Below are positions 11,809 to 22,128 of a stretch of DNA of 64,000 nucleotides, piece after piece. How positions within the stretch are numbered: the stretch's first letter is position 1; each line of letters starts with the position of its first letter. This DNA comes from Cylindrobasidium torrendii FP15055 ss-10 (Eukaryota > Basidiomycota > Agaricomycetes > Agaricales > Physalacriaceae). Location: contig KN880476.1 in the NCBI GenBank assembly GCA_000934385.1, positions 62,001 through 126,000 of the forward strand. Reading direction: 5' to 3'. The translations under genes were made by a program, and so were the position numbers. The notes beneath the pieces were generated by a model that did not search any database, had not been told where the DNA came from, and worked only from the letters and a program-made list of their open reading frames with translations.

Positions 11809-13922
11809 ATGTCCGCCTCCTCCAGTCTAGCCGTGCCTCCAGTGCGCCGACAGTCGTATACCCCGCCGAGTCCCGCAGCCTCACTCCGCCGTCCACTGAG
11901 GTCGTCTCCATTAGCAGGACCATCTCTCAACATCACGTCGGACGGCCAAATCACACAGTTGGCGCCTATCACCACCCAGCCAGGTCCGCGGCCGTCCAGG
12001 ATCTCATCTACGCCCAATTTAACAACGCTCAAGTCATTCTCAACCATTTCTGACCAGAGGTGGCTTTCCTCCCCCAATGTTGCTCTACCTGCCCGGGCCA
12101 CCTTACCGTCGCCACCACCGTCTCCGGGCTTATCGCGTCGGCCTAAATCCAGAGAAAGCCCTATCGATATGACAAGCTTCAACCATAATCCACAATTTCC
12201 ACGGGCTTACTATACCGAATCCCAGTCACTGCCGACGTCGCCGAGCGCGTCATCTGCCAATTTGCACGACAGTTCCTGGCTGACCGCCAACCCGTACGAC
12301 AGCACCCCGAAATTCTCTCGACTTAGCATGGGCAAGGACGTCGTCATGCCTGTTTCTGCCAAAGACCGACGCCGACAGAGCACGCCAGCTCCCAGTGCCA
12401 CTCCCATAACTATAACGACCCCGTTCGCTACACGCGCCAAGAGCATGGAAAACACTAGCGCAGACCCCAGTCCAAAACTGCAGAAGCGCAAGTCAATGAT
12501 CTCCATACTTTCCAAGAAGGCGTCGTTCTCGTCTCCGCCACCTCTGCCCTCTCAAAATGCACCGTCTGTTCGGTCATCGACTAGCAGTGCTCGCTCAGAC
12601 AGCGTCACTTCGCTCGAGAGTGTTCTGGAGACAGACGAAGAAGGCACCCCGGTTCCGAAAAGACGCAAGTCCATGGGCTCTGTTTTATCCATGTCCTCGT
12701 TGTCGTCGCCATCGAACATACCTCCTCTGCCTACCTCGGGGCGCAGTATTCGCTCGATACGTAGCGTCACCGACTCGTTCACGAGTCACAGCCGCAGAAC
12801 GTCGAGCTCGGCTTCGTCCTCGGAGTACTATGGAGTTGTTGCCGGAATTCAAGAGGAGTTCAGTTCTTTCACCGCACGCGAGGCCATGCGCTGCGATAGC
12901 CCTGTGGAAGAATCTGCATTGGGGCATGGTGTAGGAAGCGCTGATGTTGCCGATTGTGAAGTCGTCGAGGTAAGCATGTCAATTCATTTCTGCTGGTGGC
13001 TATCTAACTTGGCTTCCAGGCTGCACCTACACCTATCTCTCGCCCTAAACGTGTATCATCACTCTTCTCCCGCGCCAGAACGACGTCGCTCAGTTCGATC
13101 CACTCCATCAAGATTGCACTCACTAAGGATAAATCTGAAATACCTCCTGTACCCAACCTCAAGCTGGCTGACCCATGCGAAACGGAGGGCGATATCACTG
13201 ACCTTGCTGACGACGAATCCTCCTGGCGCTCTCACCACAAGAAGGGCTCGTCCTTCCTTTCATTCGCATCTTCTGAGGCAGACATCGCCGACGCCGACCT
13301 CGAGGACCCCACGGTCACCTTGAAGGCTGTCATCGCTAGGCGCGTTCCCCCTCCTATCGAAGTCCCCATATCACGCAGGCCAATGGCACCTCCTCCTCCT
13401 CCTATCTTGCCTCCACCTTGTCCACCTACTGGTGTAACAGTGGACCATGATAACACGATCTCTGCTCCTTTGTGGGCCCCTCAACAGGTGCCAGAGTTGA
13501 ATAGCAATAGTGGCTTGCAGACACCGACAACGCCGACCTCCAGCCGCCGGAGAACGCTTACGCCATCTTCTCCTGCCTCGTCTATTTTCCTCCTGACGCC
13601 GACGAACCCAATTGCGCCTGTGCCTACGACTGGAAAGGGTATGGACAGCATAGCGGAGGCGCACCTTGCTTTGCTCTCTCCCGACAGCGATAGCCGAGAG
13701 CCCGTTTCTCTCATGCCGACTCCCAGTGTAAAATGGGCACCGTCGACATTAGGACCGCGCACGAAGGCCATGGCGATGCTAGGGATGAACGACTTCCCGA
13801 ACGCTGGCTCGGATATCACGTTGCCCGCCACTACTGACGCGTTACACGCTTCGCCTCCTCCTCGGTCGAACGCAACGAGCTCGGTGCGCAAGTTCTTCAG
13901 GGCCCTTACGGGGAAGAAGTAA
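11809..13922 (+). CDS. Ser/Pro-rich disordered protein, function unknown
   Basis: Two exons, 11809-12969 and 13020-13922; 687 residues. The intron has a GTAAGC donor and joins VEE-like GTC GTC GAG to GCT GCA with phase kept. The protein is dominated by Ser, Pro, Thr and Arg, with many SP/TP and RRxS/KRKS sites that look like phosphorylation targets, a polyproline stretch near residues 412-430, and a basic C-terminus (SSVRKFFRALTGKK). No folded domain, signal peptide or membrane segment is visible. I do not recognise it; cell-polarity or cytoskeletal regulators often look like this, but that is only analogy. Confidence 0.7.
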
Positions 13923-14376
13923 ACACTTTCACGGACTACAGTATGCATAATAACTTAGGGCGTGACGCACGGCTATGACTATGACTATGACTATACTTTT
14001 TGGTGTACTATGTACTCTTATATATAACTACTACTCGCTCTGCTCGAGCATTACATTCGTTTATACATACTCCCGCTCGTTATTGAGGCCGCTCCTTGTG
14101 TTGTTGTTGTGTACCCCCACGTTCCTTATTTATTTGACACTCTTTTTTGGATGGAATTTTGGTCGGCCTAAGAAGTTGGGTGTGTATGAGTATAGCTACT
14201 ATTATACGACATTGGTGAGCCTTGTGCTAGAAACAAAATGCACCGAGTACTAGTAACCCGATAATTAACCAACCATTGCTGCAATGACAGCGGGGAGGAC
14301 ATGGGCGCAAGCGCAAGCGTAGGGAGGTTTACGACGGTAGTGTCAAAAAAGCTTGAGGCAGCTCCTTGTGTTGTTA
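13923..14376. other. Convergent intergenic region
   Basis: AT-rich, with a short CTATGA-type tandem run near 13974-13994; probable 3' UTR of the Ser/Pro-rich gene. No gene seen. Confidence 0.45.
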
Positions 14377-15391
14377 TTATTTCCAGTTCGAAGACCAATC
14401 AACGACGCGACTGAATCCACCATTCCCTGCCTTCTCTGCCCATTCCCATAAATCATTCTCGTCCGAGTGCAAATAATTCCAATGACAAAGCCTTCCAGTT
14501 GCTTCGCAAAACAATAACGACCGAAGATATTGCAGAGAATTCAAGCCCCGGCCTCGATACTGGTCCCCTTGAAAGACAACTATGCGCGGGTCCGCGCCAT
14601 CTAAGTAGCGGCGTTGTAGATCCTCGGGTTCAGAATCCCAACCTATGAGAACTATTCGTCTGCAGGAATCAGGGCATTGCTTGAGCACATCCAGATGGTT
14701 GCCTGGATCGCCGCGATAGATTACCGGTGAAGGCAAAGCAAGATGGGTCAAGGACGGAAAGCGTGCCCATGTCTTGGACAGATAGTCATGCCTCTGCCCC
14801 AATGGGGGGGGATAGCCCGAGGCATAAGTGGGTCACTCCCGCGTGCGGTGGTGGCAAGCTGTCAGTGAGCGTATAAATCCGGCGCAGGGAGCTCAGCGAC
14901 TGGACTGTCAATACCACCGGGTGGTTGGGCCGGTCCAAGGAAGAGCTTGCGAATTCATATGTCAGCTCGACGATGCCGTAGCAGACCGTGAGAATGCGGC
15001 ATATTATGTTACTATTTGCCCTATATTCCGGCAATAGTATGAGATTTTTGACGTAGTGGGCGTAGAAAGCGGGATCATTGCGACAAGCAATGGTACAGTT
15101 GCTGCATACTCCAAAGTCCCACAGTGTGATGTAGAATTGGATCCAGCCTAAAGAGAGACAGACTCTGTCAATCCGTTGTGGTGCAAGAAGCTGACGACGT
15201 ACCACTGTTTGACTTGGCTTGAAATCACTAGAGATCGGACAGAACGTTCGGTCCAGGATGGCTGTCGTCTCGAGGATAGTCCGAACGACATCGTCTGGTA
15301 GATCTGCCGAGATAGAATCGGGCTTCAGTACCAGTCCTTCTTGATACATTGCCTGCTGAAGCGCTGGACCTGAATCACTCATGGTAGTCAA
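14377..15391 (-). pseudogene. F-box-like gene remnant with at least three frame disruptions
   Basis: Reading down the minus strand from 15391, the N-terminus LPDDVVRTILETTAILDRTFC matches the F-box-like helix of the neighbours. The next family string (LVISSQVKQW) is in another frame (break near 15228-15236). After an apparent intron (15202-15148) LDPILHHTV is followed by an in-frame stop at 15075-15077, while NDPAFYAHYVKNL continues in a different frame. A run of eight C (14804-14811) shifts the frame again before RFPSLTHLAL. The end, down to 14377, still resembles the neighbour at 15552-16524. One homopolymer error could be sequencing noise; three breaks point to a pseudogene. Confidence 0.65.
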
Positions 15392-15551
15392 GAGTCAATC
15401 TTCGGTATTCGGCCCGGGACGCGAGATCCCAACAATCCTAATTCTGGAGTGGCACACCAGTAGCAAATCGCGAAAAACACCAGACGATGGCCATTGCATT
15501 GATGGGTAATTCAATGAAATTGCTCTATTTGTCTGGGTAAACATGTTGTAA

Positions 15552-16524
15552 TCACTCGTTCCGGCTGGCAGACCACTCAAGAACACGCATGTTTCCTTCC
15601 TGTTGAGCTTTCATCGCTGTATCCCACACATCATCTTCATTTGGACGTAGCATCTCTTCTCCCACGAGCCGAGTCACTGCTGTCTTGAATACGGACAGCT
15701 TCTTCCGGAATTCCGGGTCTTCGGCAGGGGGTGAGCGGAGGACCACCACGCGTGGGTCCATGGACGACACCATCTCCCGAAGATACTCGGTAGACTCCTC
15801 AGAGCATATTCGATGGATCAAGACGACTTGTATGCAAGTTTGCGGAAGCATGGGAAGTATGCGTTCGTTGAGAAATTGCTTGCACTGGGCGAAGACATGA
15901 TGGAGTGTGGCCAATGCAAAGTGCGTGAGGGAAGGGAACCCAGAGCGCATGTCGATCACATTTTCACGCCACCCAAATGGCGGGATAATAAGGTGGGTGA
16001 CATGCGGGTGTGAAAGCGCGTGCGTCGAGTCCAAGGCATATACGCGTCGGAGAGAGGCGATGGAGACAAAGCTCTTGTTGACACTTTTTGAGAGCCATGC
16101 TGGGTCGAGTGACAGGTGAATACGACAGAGTGTTGATCCCAGCGCATGCCTTGAGAATGAGGCGAAGCTGGGAGCTTGTCATAGTGCCGGGTTGGATCAC
16201 GAGAGCTTTGACGTTGCGAATGTAGAAGTCGGGATCGTCCTTGCGCCTGCGAGTAGCCTTGAGGAAGGCGAGCACCTTGCGGTCGTCAGGAAGCCGGATG
16301 GTGTGATGAAGGATGGGCTCAAGCCTATGAAGAGAGTCTTGTCTGCGTTGGTTCCTCGCGCGGTGTCTATGAGAATGGACTTGCCATTGCTTAACGGGTC
16401 GGGAGACAATAAGGTTGCGAACGCAGAATGCATAGTCTAGCACAGCAGCTACCTCGACAATTGTCCGACAAATATCAAGAGGAAGGTTGCGCGGAAAGAG
16501 CTCCACGACACTGCTGCTTGCCAT
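15552..16524 (-). pseudogene. F-box-like gene with one frameshift
   Basis: Exon 1 is 16524-16385; a GC-AG intron (16384-16325) joins VKQ-TG to G-LEPILHHT. The coding sequence continues from 16324 to the stop at 15552, but the frame changes once near 16112-16120: GINTLSYS is in one frame and LSLDPAWLSKS...LRRVYAL in the next. An alternative reading is a 40-base intron that removes the break, though this loses family length compared with the copy at 14377-15391. Features of the family are LPLDICRTIVEVAAVLD, then NLIVSRPVKQW, and a C-terminal half without clear leucine-rich repeats. Either a recent pseudogene, an assembly error, or an unusually spliced gene. Confidence 0.55.
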
Positions 16525-16848
16525 CCACGTAGACCAGATCGCAATGCGTTGTGGATGTTGCAAGTCAGCTTTCAAACTGTGCAAGCATTAATGAACAGAT
16601 TTCAGGGTTCCACGCGCTGGAAAAGGCGTGTACTTGATTGCATAGCGCGCTTTCGGAGAAGTCAAGGCCTGGTCGCTAGCATCTCACGCAGTCACTGGTG
16701 CAGATGTATCAGAATGCAATTGCGAATAGCTAACGTAGTAAGGCTAGATGTACGAGTAGTGGGAATGCAAGCACAACATCAATAAATAACACATAAATAT
16801 GTTACACGACAGGAATCAAACTTTTGTCATATAGGTAGTACAGCAGCC
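16525..16848. other. Intergenic between F-box-like remnant and DUF6699-like gene
   Basis: No gene seen. Both neighbours are on the minus strand, so this holds the 3' UTR of the DUF6699-like gene and the promoter of the F-box-like copy. Confidence 0.4.
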
Positions 16849-18765
16849 TCACACCGACCTTTGATCCCTCAGCCACGTATCAGCAAAGATCGGCCCAGGT
16901 ATAAACTCAATATACGCCCTCACACCCTCCTCCCCTTGGGCATGCCTCAGCCCGTAGAATCGCCGATGCCCTCCCATCACATCCGAGCGCAGATACCGAT
17001 TCTCTTCTGGGCGCGGCGCCAACAAACCATGCGCCAGGTGCGGGTACCGCTCCCGTATGGTATTCACCTCCCTCAATCGCCACATATACGCATCCCGAAT
17101 CCTTTCAGCGTTCCCAGGCGTCTGATGCACCAGCGCAATTTCCTCCATTGATAAAGGCTCGGAAAAGTAATGCTGCACCGCCTGCAGCAGTTGCTCGACA
17201 GTAATGCTTCCCCATGTCGAGTGCACGACAAGCGGCCCCCATCGCTCCTCTGCCATCCAATAGTTCAACACAGTACTCGTCGTGAGCAAATGTACTGGCC
17301 CCTCCGTCTGCGGGTCAAAGGCGTACGAGTGTGCTACCCCCTCAATCGACTCTCCGCCGCCTATATGCGCTGGGGCGTGATAAAAACGCGCTGTCGCTGG
17401 AGGATAGATGATATCCCATTGCAGACTGGGCACATTGATCCTCCCATCCGTCGCGGTAGGGTTCGGGTGGTACCACATCGCTAACCAGCGATGGAACGAG
17501 CAGGGCACGACACTGCCATCCGAAGCTGTTGTCCTGGGATGCACCACCACATCCGTCGGCGGATATTCATGCGTGCGAGAGTTTTGTGGACCATGCATAC
17601 GCGCCTGGCCGCCAAACACAGGCGCATTGGGGTCTGGGACATTGACGCCTGGAATAACTGGCATCTCAGCGTTTGGAGGGATGACCGGTGGGCCACGGCC
17701 GCCTGGTGTTGGATGGGCGAACTCAGCCTGAGGCATGACTTGCGCTTGAGGGAAGGGTCGCATGACGGGCGTCCTATGGTAAGGAGTGACTGGCCGCCCC
17801 CCTGGATAGACTGGTTGACCCTCTGGTTGAACAGGTCGGCCCGACATCATTGGCGTCGGCGCCATGTTTGGCGGATAGAAGGGCGACATGTTGCTCTCGT
17901 CGCTACTGTGCGTGCTACCACCGGCTGAGACGACTGGAATATATGGAGGAGAGGTGTACGGAGTGGAGCCTCGAGGGATAGGCCCATTGAACGGACGTAC
18001 ACCAGGGCTGAACGGAGACGGTTGTCGATAGAGCGACGGGTCCGGCATAACTGGTGCGTTGGTCGGCATGGAGGGTACATTGCCTGGTATGACCGGAGTC
18101 CGTTGAGGGAAAAAAGGTGTACTTGGTCCTGGAATAACGGGCGCCTGCCCTGCTATGAATGGCCTCTGGTTCGGGAGCGCTGGAGGAATGACATGACCAC
18201 CAGGGGGCATTGAACCAGCGTTGGATGAGAACACTGGAGGCGGGAAGATTGGCAGCTCAGGAACAGCAGCTGGAGGTACTGCACCAAGGCCCATGTTGTC
18301 CAAGTGGTCGTGCCATGCTGGCTGCCGTACGCCGGGCGGATATCTTGATCCATTTGAGCGCCAGCCGGGTGGTTCTTGTAGTGGAGGGATGAACGCGTTC
18401 GGCGGAATCGGTGAATTGCCTGGCAATATGACTGGTGCTGAGGGTGAGCTCGAACCTGTGTACGAGCGCGAAACCGAGTATGAGCGCGATTGCGAGTGCC
18501 TTGAGCCTGAATGGGACTGCGATCCCGACTGCGAAGACGAACTCGACCCTGACGAGCCAGAGGACTCCGTCTGGTCTGGGGTTGGAGGCTGAACGCTGAT
18601 CCCGGGGGTTACTGGTCGACGCATTCGGGTGCTTCCAGATGGTCCAGAATTGAACGCGGCGACTGGCGTGTGGGGAACAAAAGTGCTGCTCGCTGGGGGC
18701 CCGTAGACACCAGGGTGATGTACGGCAGGGTTGTCGCGTCGTGATCGGTGGCTGCGGCGGGACAT
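16849..18765 (-). CDS. Proline-rich protein with a C-terminal DUF6699-like domain
   Basis: A single exon of 638 codons from MSRRSHRSRR (18765) to the stop at 16849; an in-frame ATG at 18918 would add 51 residues without family character. Residues 1 to about 440 are low complexity, with Ser/Gly runs and many repeats of the type PVIPG and PPxxVIP. The last 190 residues are folded-looking and contain VPSLQWDIIYPPATARFYH, VHLLTTS, and a helix-rich end; this resembles the basidiomycete DUF6699 domain, of unknown role. It sits between F-box-like copies and is transcribed away from the intact one at 19290. Intronless, unlike nearly all of its neighbours. Domain call is from memory of the family pattern. 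Confidence 0.65.
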   Translation of the reverse strand: MSRRSHRSRRDNPAVHHPGVYGPPASSTFVPHTPVAAFNSGPSGSTRMRRPVTPGISVQPPTPDQTESSGSSGSSSSSQSGSQSHSGSRHSQSRSYSVSRSYTGSSSPSAPVILPGNSPIPPNAFIPPLQEPPGWRSNGSRYPPGVRQPAWHDHLDNMGLGAVPPAAVPELPIFPPPVFSSNAGSMPPGGHVIPPALPNQRPFIAGQAPVIPGPSTPFFPQRTPVIPGNVPSMPTNAPVMPDPSLYRQPSPFSPGVRPFNGPIPRGSTPYTSPPYIPVVSAGGSTHSSDESNMSPFYPPNMAPTPMMSGRPVQPEGQPVYPGGRPVTPYHRTPVMRPFPQAQVMPQAEFAHPTPGGRGPPVIPPNAEMPVIPGVNVPDPNAPVFGGQARMHGPQNSRTHEYPPTDVVVHPRTTASDGSVVPCSFHRWLAMWYHPNPTATDGRINVPSLQWDIIYPPATARFYHAPAHIGGGESIEGVAHSYAFDPQTEGPVHLLTTSTVLNYWMAEERWGPLVVHSTWGSITVEQLLQAVQHYFSEPLSMEEIALVHQTPGNAERIRDAYMWRLREVNTIRERYPHLAHGLLAPRPEENRYLRSDVMGGHRRFYGLRHAQGEEGVRAYIEFIPGPIFADTWLRDQRSV

Positions 18766-19289
18766 AGTTGCAATGTTGATAGCGAGGCTAGAGATGGCGT
18801 GTGGCGGACGAGAACAAAAGGTGGATCCACTGTTATAACGCGCGCGAAAGAAAGCATAATGCGTGGGAATTCTTTGTGGGTGCACGAACAATAAATGCCG
18901 GGTTGAGAACAAGAACACCTAGCCAAGGTCAATTGTCATTTTCTGCGCGTGGCAATATTTCCAGACGCACCAGTGTTCTTTACTGGAAGGTTATTCTCTC
19001 TGGACCCTGCATTGTTCGCGCCAGCTTCGATGACATGAATGTCGGAAGTAAGATCACAGTCGCCCTGGTTCATAACCGGGACTGATGGCGCATCAACAAG
19101 CGCAAACAGCGCCTATCTTGCTGCCAATGCGGCGACACATGCATTGATGTCGTCCTTTGCGCGTATCTTGCAGACGGCTTTCATGGTGGTCGGATGAGAA
19201 GCGGACGAGATCTATGCGTAACTGCGATCGCGCTCGGGACCTCGGGCCGCTACACAGCGCGACCGAGAATCGCTTTGTTTCCGCCTATT
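18766..19289. other. Divergent promoter region
   Basis: Separates the DUF6699-like gene (minus) from the intact F-box-like gene (plus). Contains no convincing coding sequence and no motif I can name. Confidence 0.4.
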
Positions 19290-20276
19290 ATGACTGACTT
19301 GTCTCTTGGTCCATCCCTTCCTGTAGAACTAGTGGAGGCTATACTGGAGACTGGTGCCATATTGCACCGTAAATTAGCCTTGCAATTCTGCATATTGTCA
19401 AAGAGCATCAGAGCTCGGTACGTGCATGGTAGCTGTATCACTGAACATATCTCGTCTGACATCCGTATGCCTAGCATAGACCCTATCTTGTACCACACCG
19501 TCGTAATCGATGATCATGACATTGGAGAAGCCTTTCAAGAGGCTATTCGACTCCGCAACGACCGTCTCTTCTTTGCAAACACCGTCAAGATACTGGTCTG
19601 CAAATGGCATTGCCTTTCAGAAGCTGGAGGCCAGTTAATCATAGATGCATGCACAGGCGTTTATGGCCTCACGGAGTGTCTCGACTCCGCATTCACCCCT
19701 CTTCGCAGAGGAGCGGCGGCATTCTCCCATCTACGATATCTCACACTGGGCAACGACTCATGCGCTTTCCTCGACTACTACTCTTGTGCATCGGCCCTTT
19801 GCGCCAATCTTACGCGTCTTTCCACCGAAATTGGATGGATGTCGCGTTTCCCACCGGACGACATCATCCTGTCTATCTTCACTCTTTGCCCCAACATTAC
19901 CCACCTCTGTTTTCAGATCCGCACCTGGGACACGGCCGACTCTTGCGCGCAGAAGGCATTCGATGAATGGGACCGAGCGGGGCTGTTACCATCTACCTTG
20001 CGAAGGGTGCTTGTGATTGCGTTCCCGGAGGCTTATGGCACGGACAACGCCCTCCAGCTTGCGGACCTGCGACGACCTCATGATTCCAATGACAATCCGC
20101 GAATGGCCTTCGTTGCGATTAAACCAGCCTCGAACGAGGCAAGTGCAAGGAGAATAATTGCGCGGACGACGCGCGACAATGCATTCGGGGCGGCTGGCTG
20201 GGGAAACCTGGATGCTAACAGGGATGATTTCTATGACTTGACAGACAAGATACTGGACAATGCACATCTCAATTGA
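19290..20276 (+). CDS. F-box-like protein, intact member of the local cluster
   Basis: Exons 19290-19417 and 19475-20276; 309 residues. The N-terminus LPVELVEAILETGAILHRKL is the same F-box-like helix pair seen in the two broken copies upstream. The 57-base stretch 19418-19474 has a GTACGT donor and CTAG acceptor and interrupts the family string KSIRAR|IDPILYHTVV, so I treat it as an intron, although its length is a multiple of three and it has no stop. The rest lacks recognisable leucine-rich repeats. F-box proteins usually deliver substrates to SCF ubiquitin ligases; the substrate here is unknown. Start at 19290 is chosen because it is the first ATG giving a normal F-box N-terminus. Confidence 0.7.
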   Translation: MTDLSLGPSLPVELVEAILETGAILHRKLALQFCILSKSIRARYVHGSCITEHISSDIRMPSIDPILYHTVVIDDHDIGEAFQEAIRLRNDRLFFANTVKILVCKWHCLSEAGGQLIIDACTGVYGLTECLDSAFTPLRRGAAAFSHLRYLTLGNDSCAFLDYYSCASALCANLTRLSTEIGWMSRFPPDDIILSIFTLCPNITHLCFQIRTWDTADSCAQKAFDEWDRAGLLPSTLRRVLVIAFPEAYGTDNALQLADLRRPHDSNDNPRMAFVAIKPASNEASARRIIARTTRDNAFGAAGWGNLDANRDDFYDLTDKILDNAHLN

Positions 20277-20351
20277 CCATCCTGCCACCGTGACTTTGCA
20301 TCCGTGAAGCCATCCTCCAAGGTCATAGTGTGTTTGTTGGATGCCTACATA

Positions 20352-20917
20352 TCACAACGACGCTGTCCTCGCAGACTTCTTCGCTTCCTCCGCCATGAAT
20401 CCAGCCACAAACGCGCTATTCCCAAATTCCGTCCACGACGTGATCTTCGGGTTTGGGCCGTCCGTAAACTTGAAGATGAAGATGTACTCGTTGTGCCATG
20501 GGGTCCCTTGCTTGGATGTCGAGTCGGATTGGGCCTGTGCAGGATACTTAGATGAGTGGGACCAGCAACCTGGGATGAGGGTGAATACGCACATGCGCGA
20601 CGATGGTGTTCTCGGATTCGATGACTTCGTGTACCGTCACCTACAAACATCTTCTCTATCATAACCTCAACGGGCAGCGCATCGCAACATACCTCCATGG
20701 TGTCGAACGCTGGCACGATCTGTGTCTTGAAGTACGGACCCAAGTGCTTCTTGCTCATTGGCGGTACGCCCATGGCCTTTGGGAGGAGTGTGAAAGTCGC
20801 TGTGCTATCCAAATAGGAGAGCATGCCGTCGACGTCGAAGGCATCGAAAGCATTTATGAATGAGGCGAAAACCCTGTGTGATGGGGACGCGGTGGATGGT
20901 GGTGTATAGGTCGGCAT
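20352..20917 (-). CDS. NTF2/SnoaL-like small protein
   Basis: Exons in reading order: 20917-20693, 20640-20593, 20534-20352; 151 residues. A helical N-terminus (FASFINAFDAFDVDGMLSYL), then TATFTLLPKAMG, TVHEVIESENTIVAH and the sheet PWHNEYIFIFKFTDGP, ending with FMAEEAKKSAR. This order of one helix pair and a curved sheet with xNEYxFxFxF is that of the NTF2-like/SnoaL superfamily. Fungal members of this kind are often uncharacterised ligand-binding or isomerase-like proteins. Both introns have good GT/AG ends and the joins keep phase. No transit signal is apparent. Confidence 0.8.
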
Positions 20918-21204
20918 GGTTTGTAGGTCAAGTAATAGTTCAAGAAGAAAGGGTGTAGCAGCAAGAATTATAGAAATAGGACACAGGACAAAGTCATGAG
21001 TTATATGCAAATGGCCGCGAGCCCGCTGTCTAAGGCTGGTAAATCAGCGTTGGTATCCTTACGCCCGGCAGTGTTTTCACAAGCCAGGACATCGTCTTGG
21101 GTTCAATAGTGTTGTGTTAATGATACAGCAGTGGCATTACAGTCGAGGCAAATACATATTGTAGGAGAAGGATCGTGGAGTGGTACAGAGCGGTTTCGCT
21201 AGTG

Positions 21205-21612
21205 TTAATATTTCATAAGAATGTAGAAAGCTGTAGGTACGTCGTTAGCATTCTTGCTCACACCAGGAGGAACGCAAAGGATTTTGCGACGAGGGCTTAC
21301 CGTGAATAATTCCAGGGCTAGGTAGATGTCAGTAAAGCAGCATCAAGCCAAAGGATATGAGACGTACAACCAAGCCAGAGCAGTCAAGAAGATGTTGATG
21401 ATCTGTCAGAAATGCTAGTTAGTCCTTAATGTCAGACGAGACAAAAGAAAGAACGCACGAAGTCCGCGTTGCAGCCACGCTCAAGATACACTGAGAGTGG
21501 TGGAAGAAAGATCGCAAGGATGAGCTACGAAGGCAGGTGTATCAAGACCAGTGCGAAGCAGCTAGGTGTTGGGTGAACATACCTTGCAGATATCAGTGCT
21601 GGTGAACGGCAT
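21205..21612 (-). CDS. PMP3: Plasma membrane proteolipid 3 (PMP3/UPF0057 family)
   Basis: A very short gene split into five exons, in reading order: 21612-21583, 21524-21459, 21402-21368, 21317-21301, 21230-21205; 57 residues. Key strings are ICKLILAIFLPPLSVYLERGC and the second membrane span NIFLTALAWFPGIIHAFYIL, the hallmark of PMP3/Sna-type proteolipids, which sit in the plasma membrane as two-helix hairpins and affect membrane potential and cation tolerance. All four introns are 50-70 bases with GT/AG ends, and phases add up exactly to 58 codons with the stop. It is longer as DNA than as message because most of the locus is intron. Confidence 0.9.
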
Positions 21613-22128
21613 GGCTGGCGTGAGATTCGTGAGAAAGGCCTGAGGATGCCGCTGGACAGATGAGAGTCCTGGTACTCCGTGCGGGCTTAAGACAGGTTGG
21701 AGGAGCTGCGCCCTTTACTCGTTGCTGGGTTATCCGTGCGGCGACGGCGTGGTCGTATTCACGACGGAGCACACCCGGGGTGACGCTTATAGAAGATGGA
21801 TTGTATGGAAAACGTTTAGAAGAGCTATTCATGACGCAGATATGGAATGGTGGATGCGAAGCCGGCGCATTACTGGTACGCCTCGCATTAAGCGGTTATT
21901 TCGCCGTTCTGTCTCGACTGTGGACCCAGGAAGTCCGTTGTTTAGTCTGGTCATACGCGCGAAGGAGGCGGCTGCAAGTGAATTATCCGACATTGCCGGG
22001 CAAACGGTCGTGCTGACGGCTGGCTGAAGAGTTGTTTCGGAGGATGCCGACGATCACTGATGGGCGTGACAAGGATCATGCTTTGTGTCACGACGCGCCG
22101 TCACGTTCAGCGCGTCTTGCTATCAAAG
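21613..22128. promoter_or_regulatory. Divergent promoter region, PMP3 and thymidylate synthase
   Basis: No gene. Two ACGCG cores (21955-21959 and 22093-22097) lie upstream of the thymidylate synthase start. In yeasts the G1/S factor MBF binds ACGCGN and controls this gene, so they are candidate sites; the motif is short and could occur by chance. Confidence 0.3.

Noticed and set aside
16861..18592. Plus-strand ORFs opposite the DUF6699-like gene
   Set aside because: Shadows of a long, compositionally biased minus-strand gene; no family match.
21722..22027. 101-codon ORF in the PMP3-thymidylate synthase gap
   Set aside because: Lies in a divergent promoter region, has no family resemblance and overlaps another arbitrary ORF.
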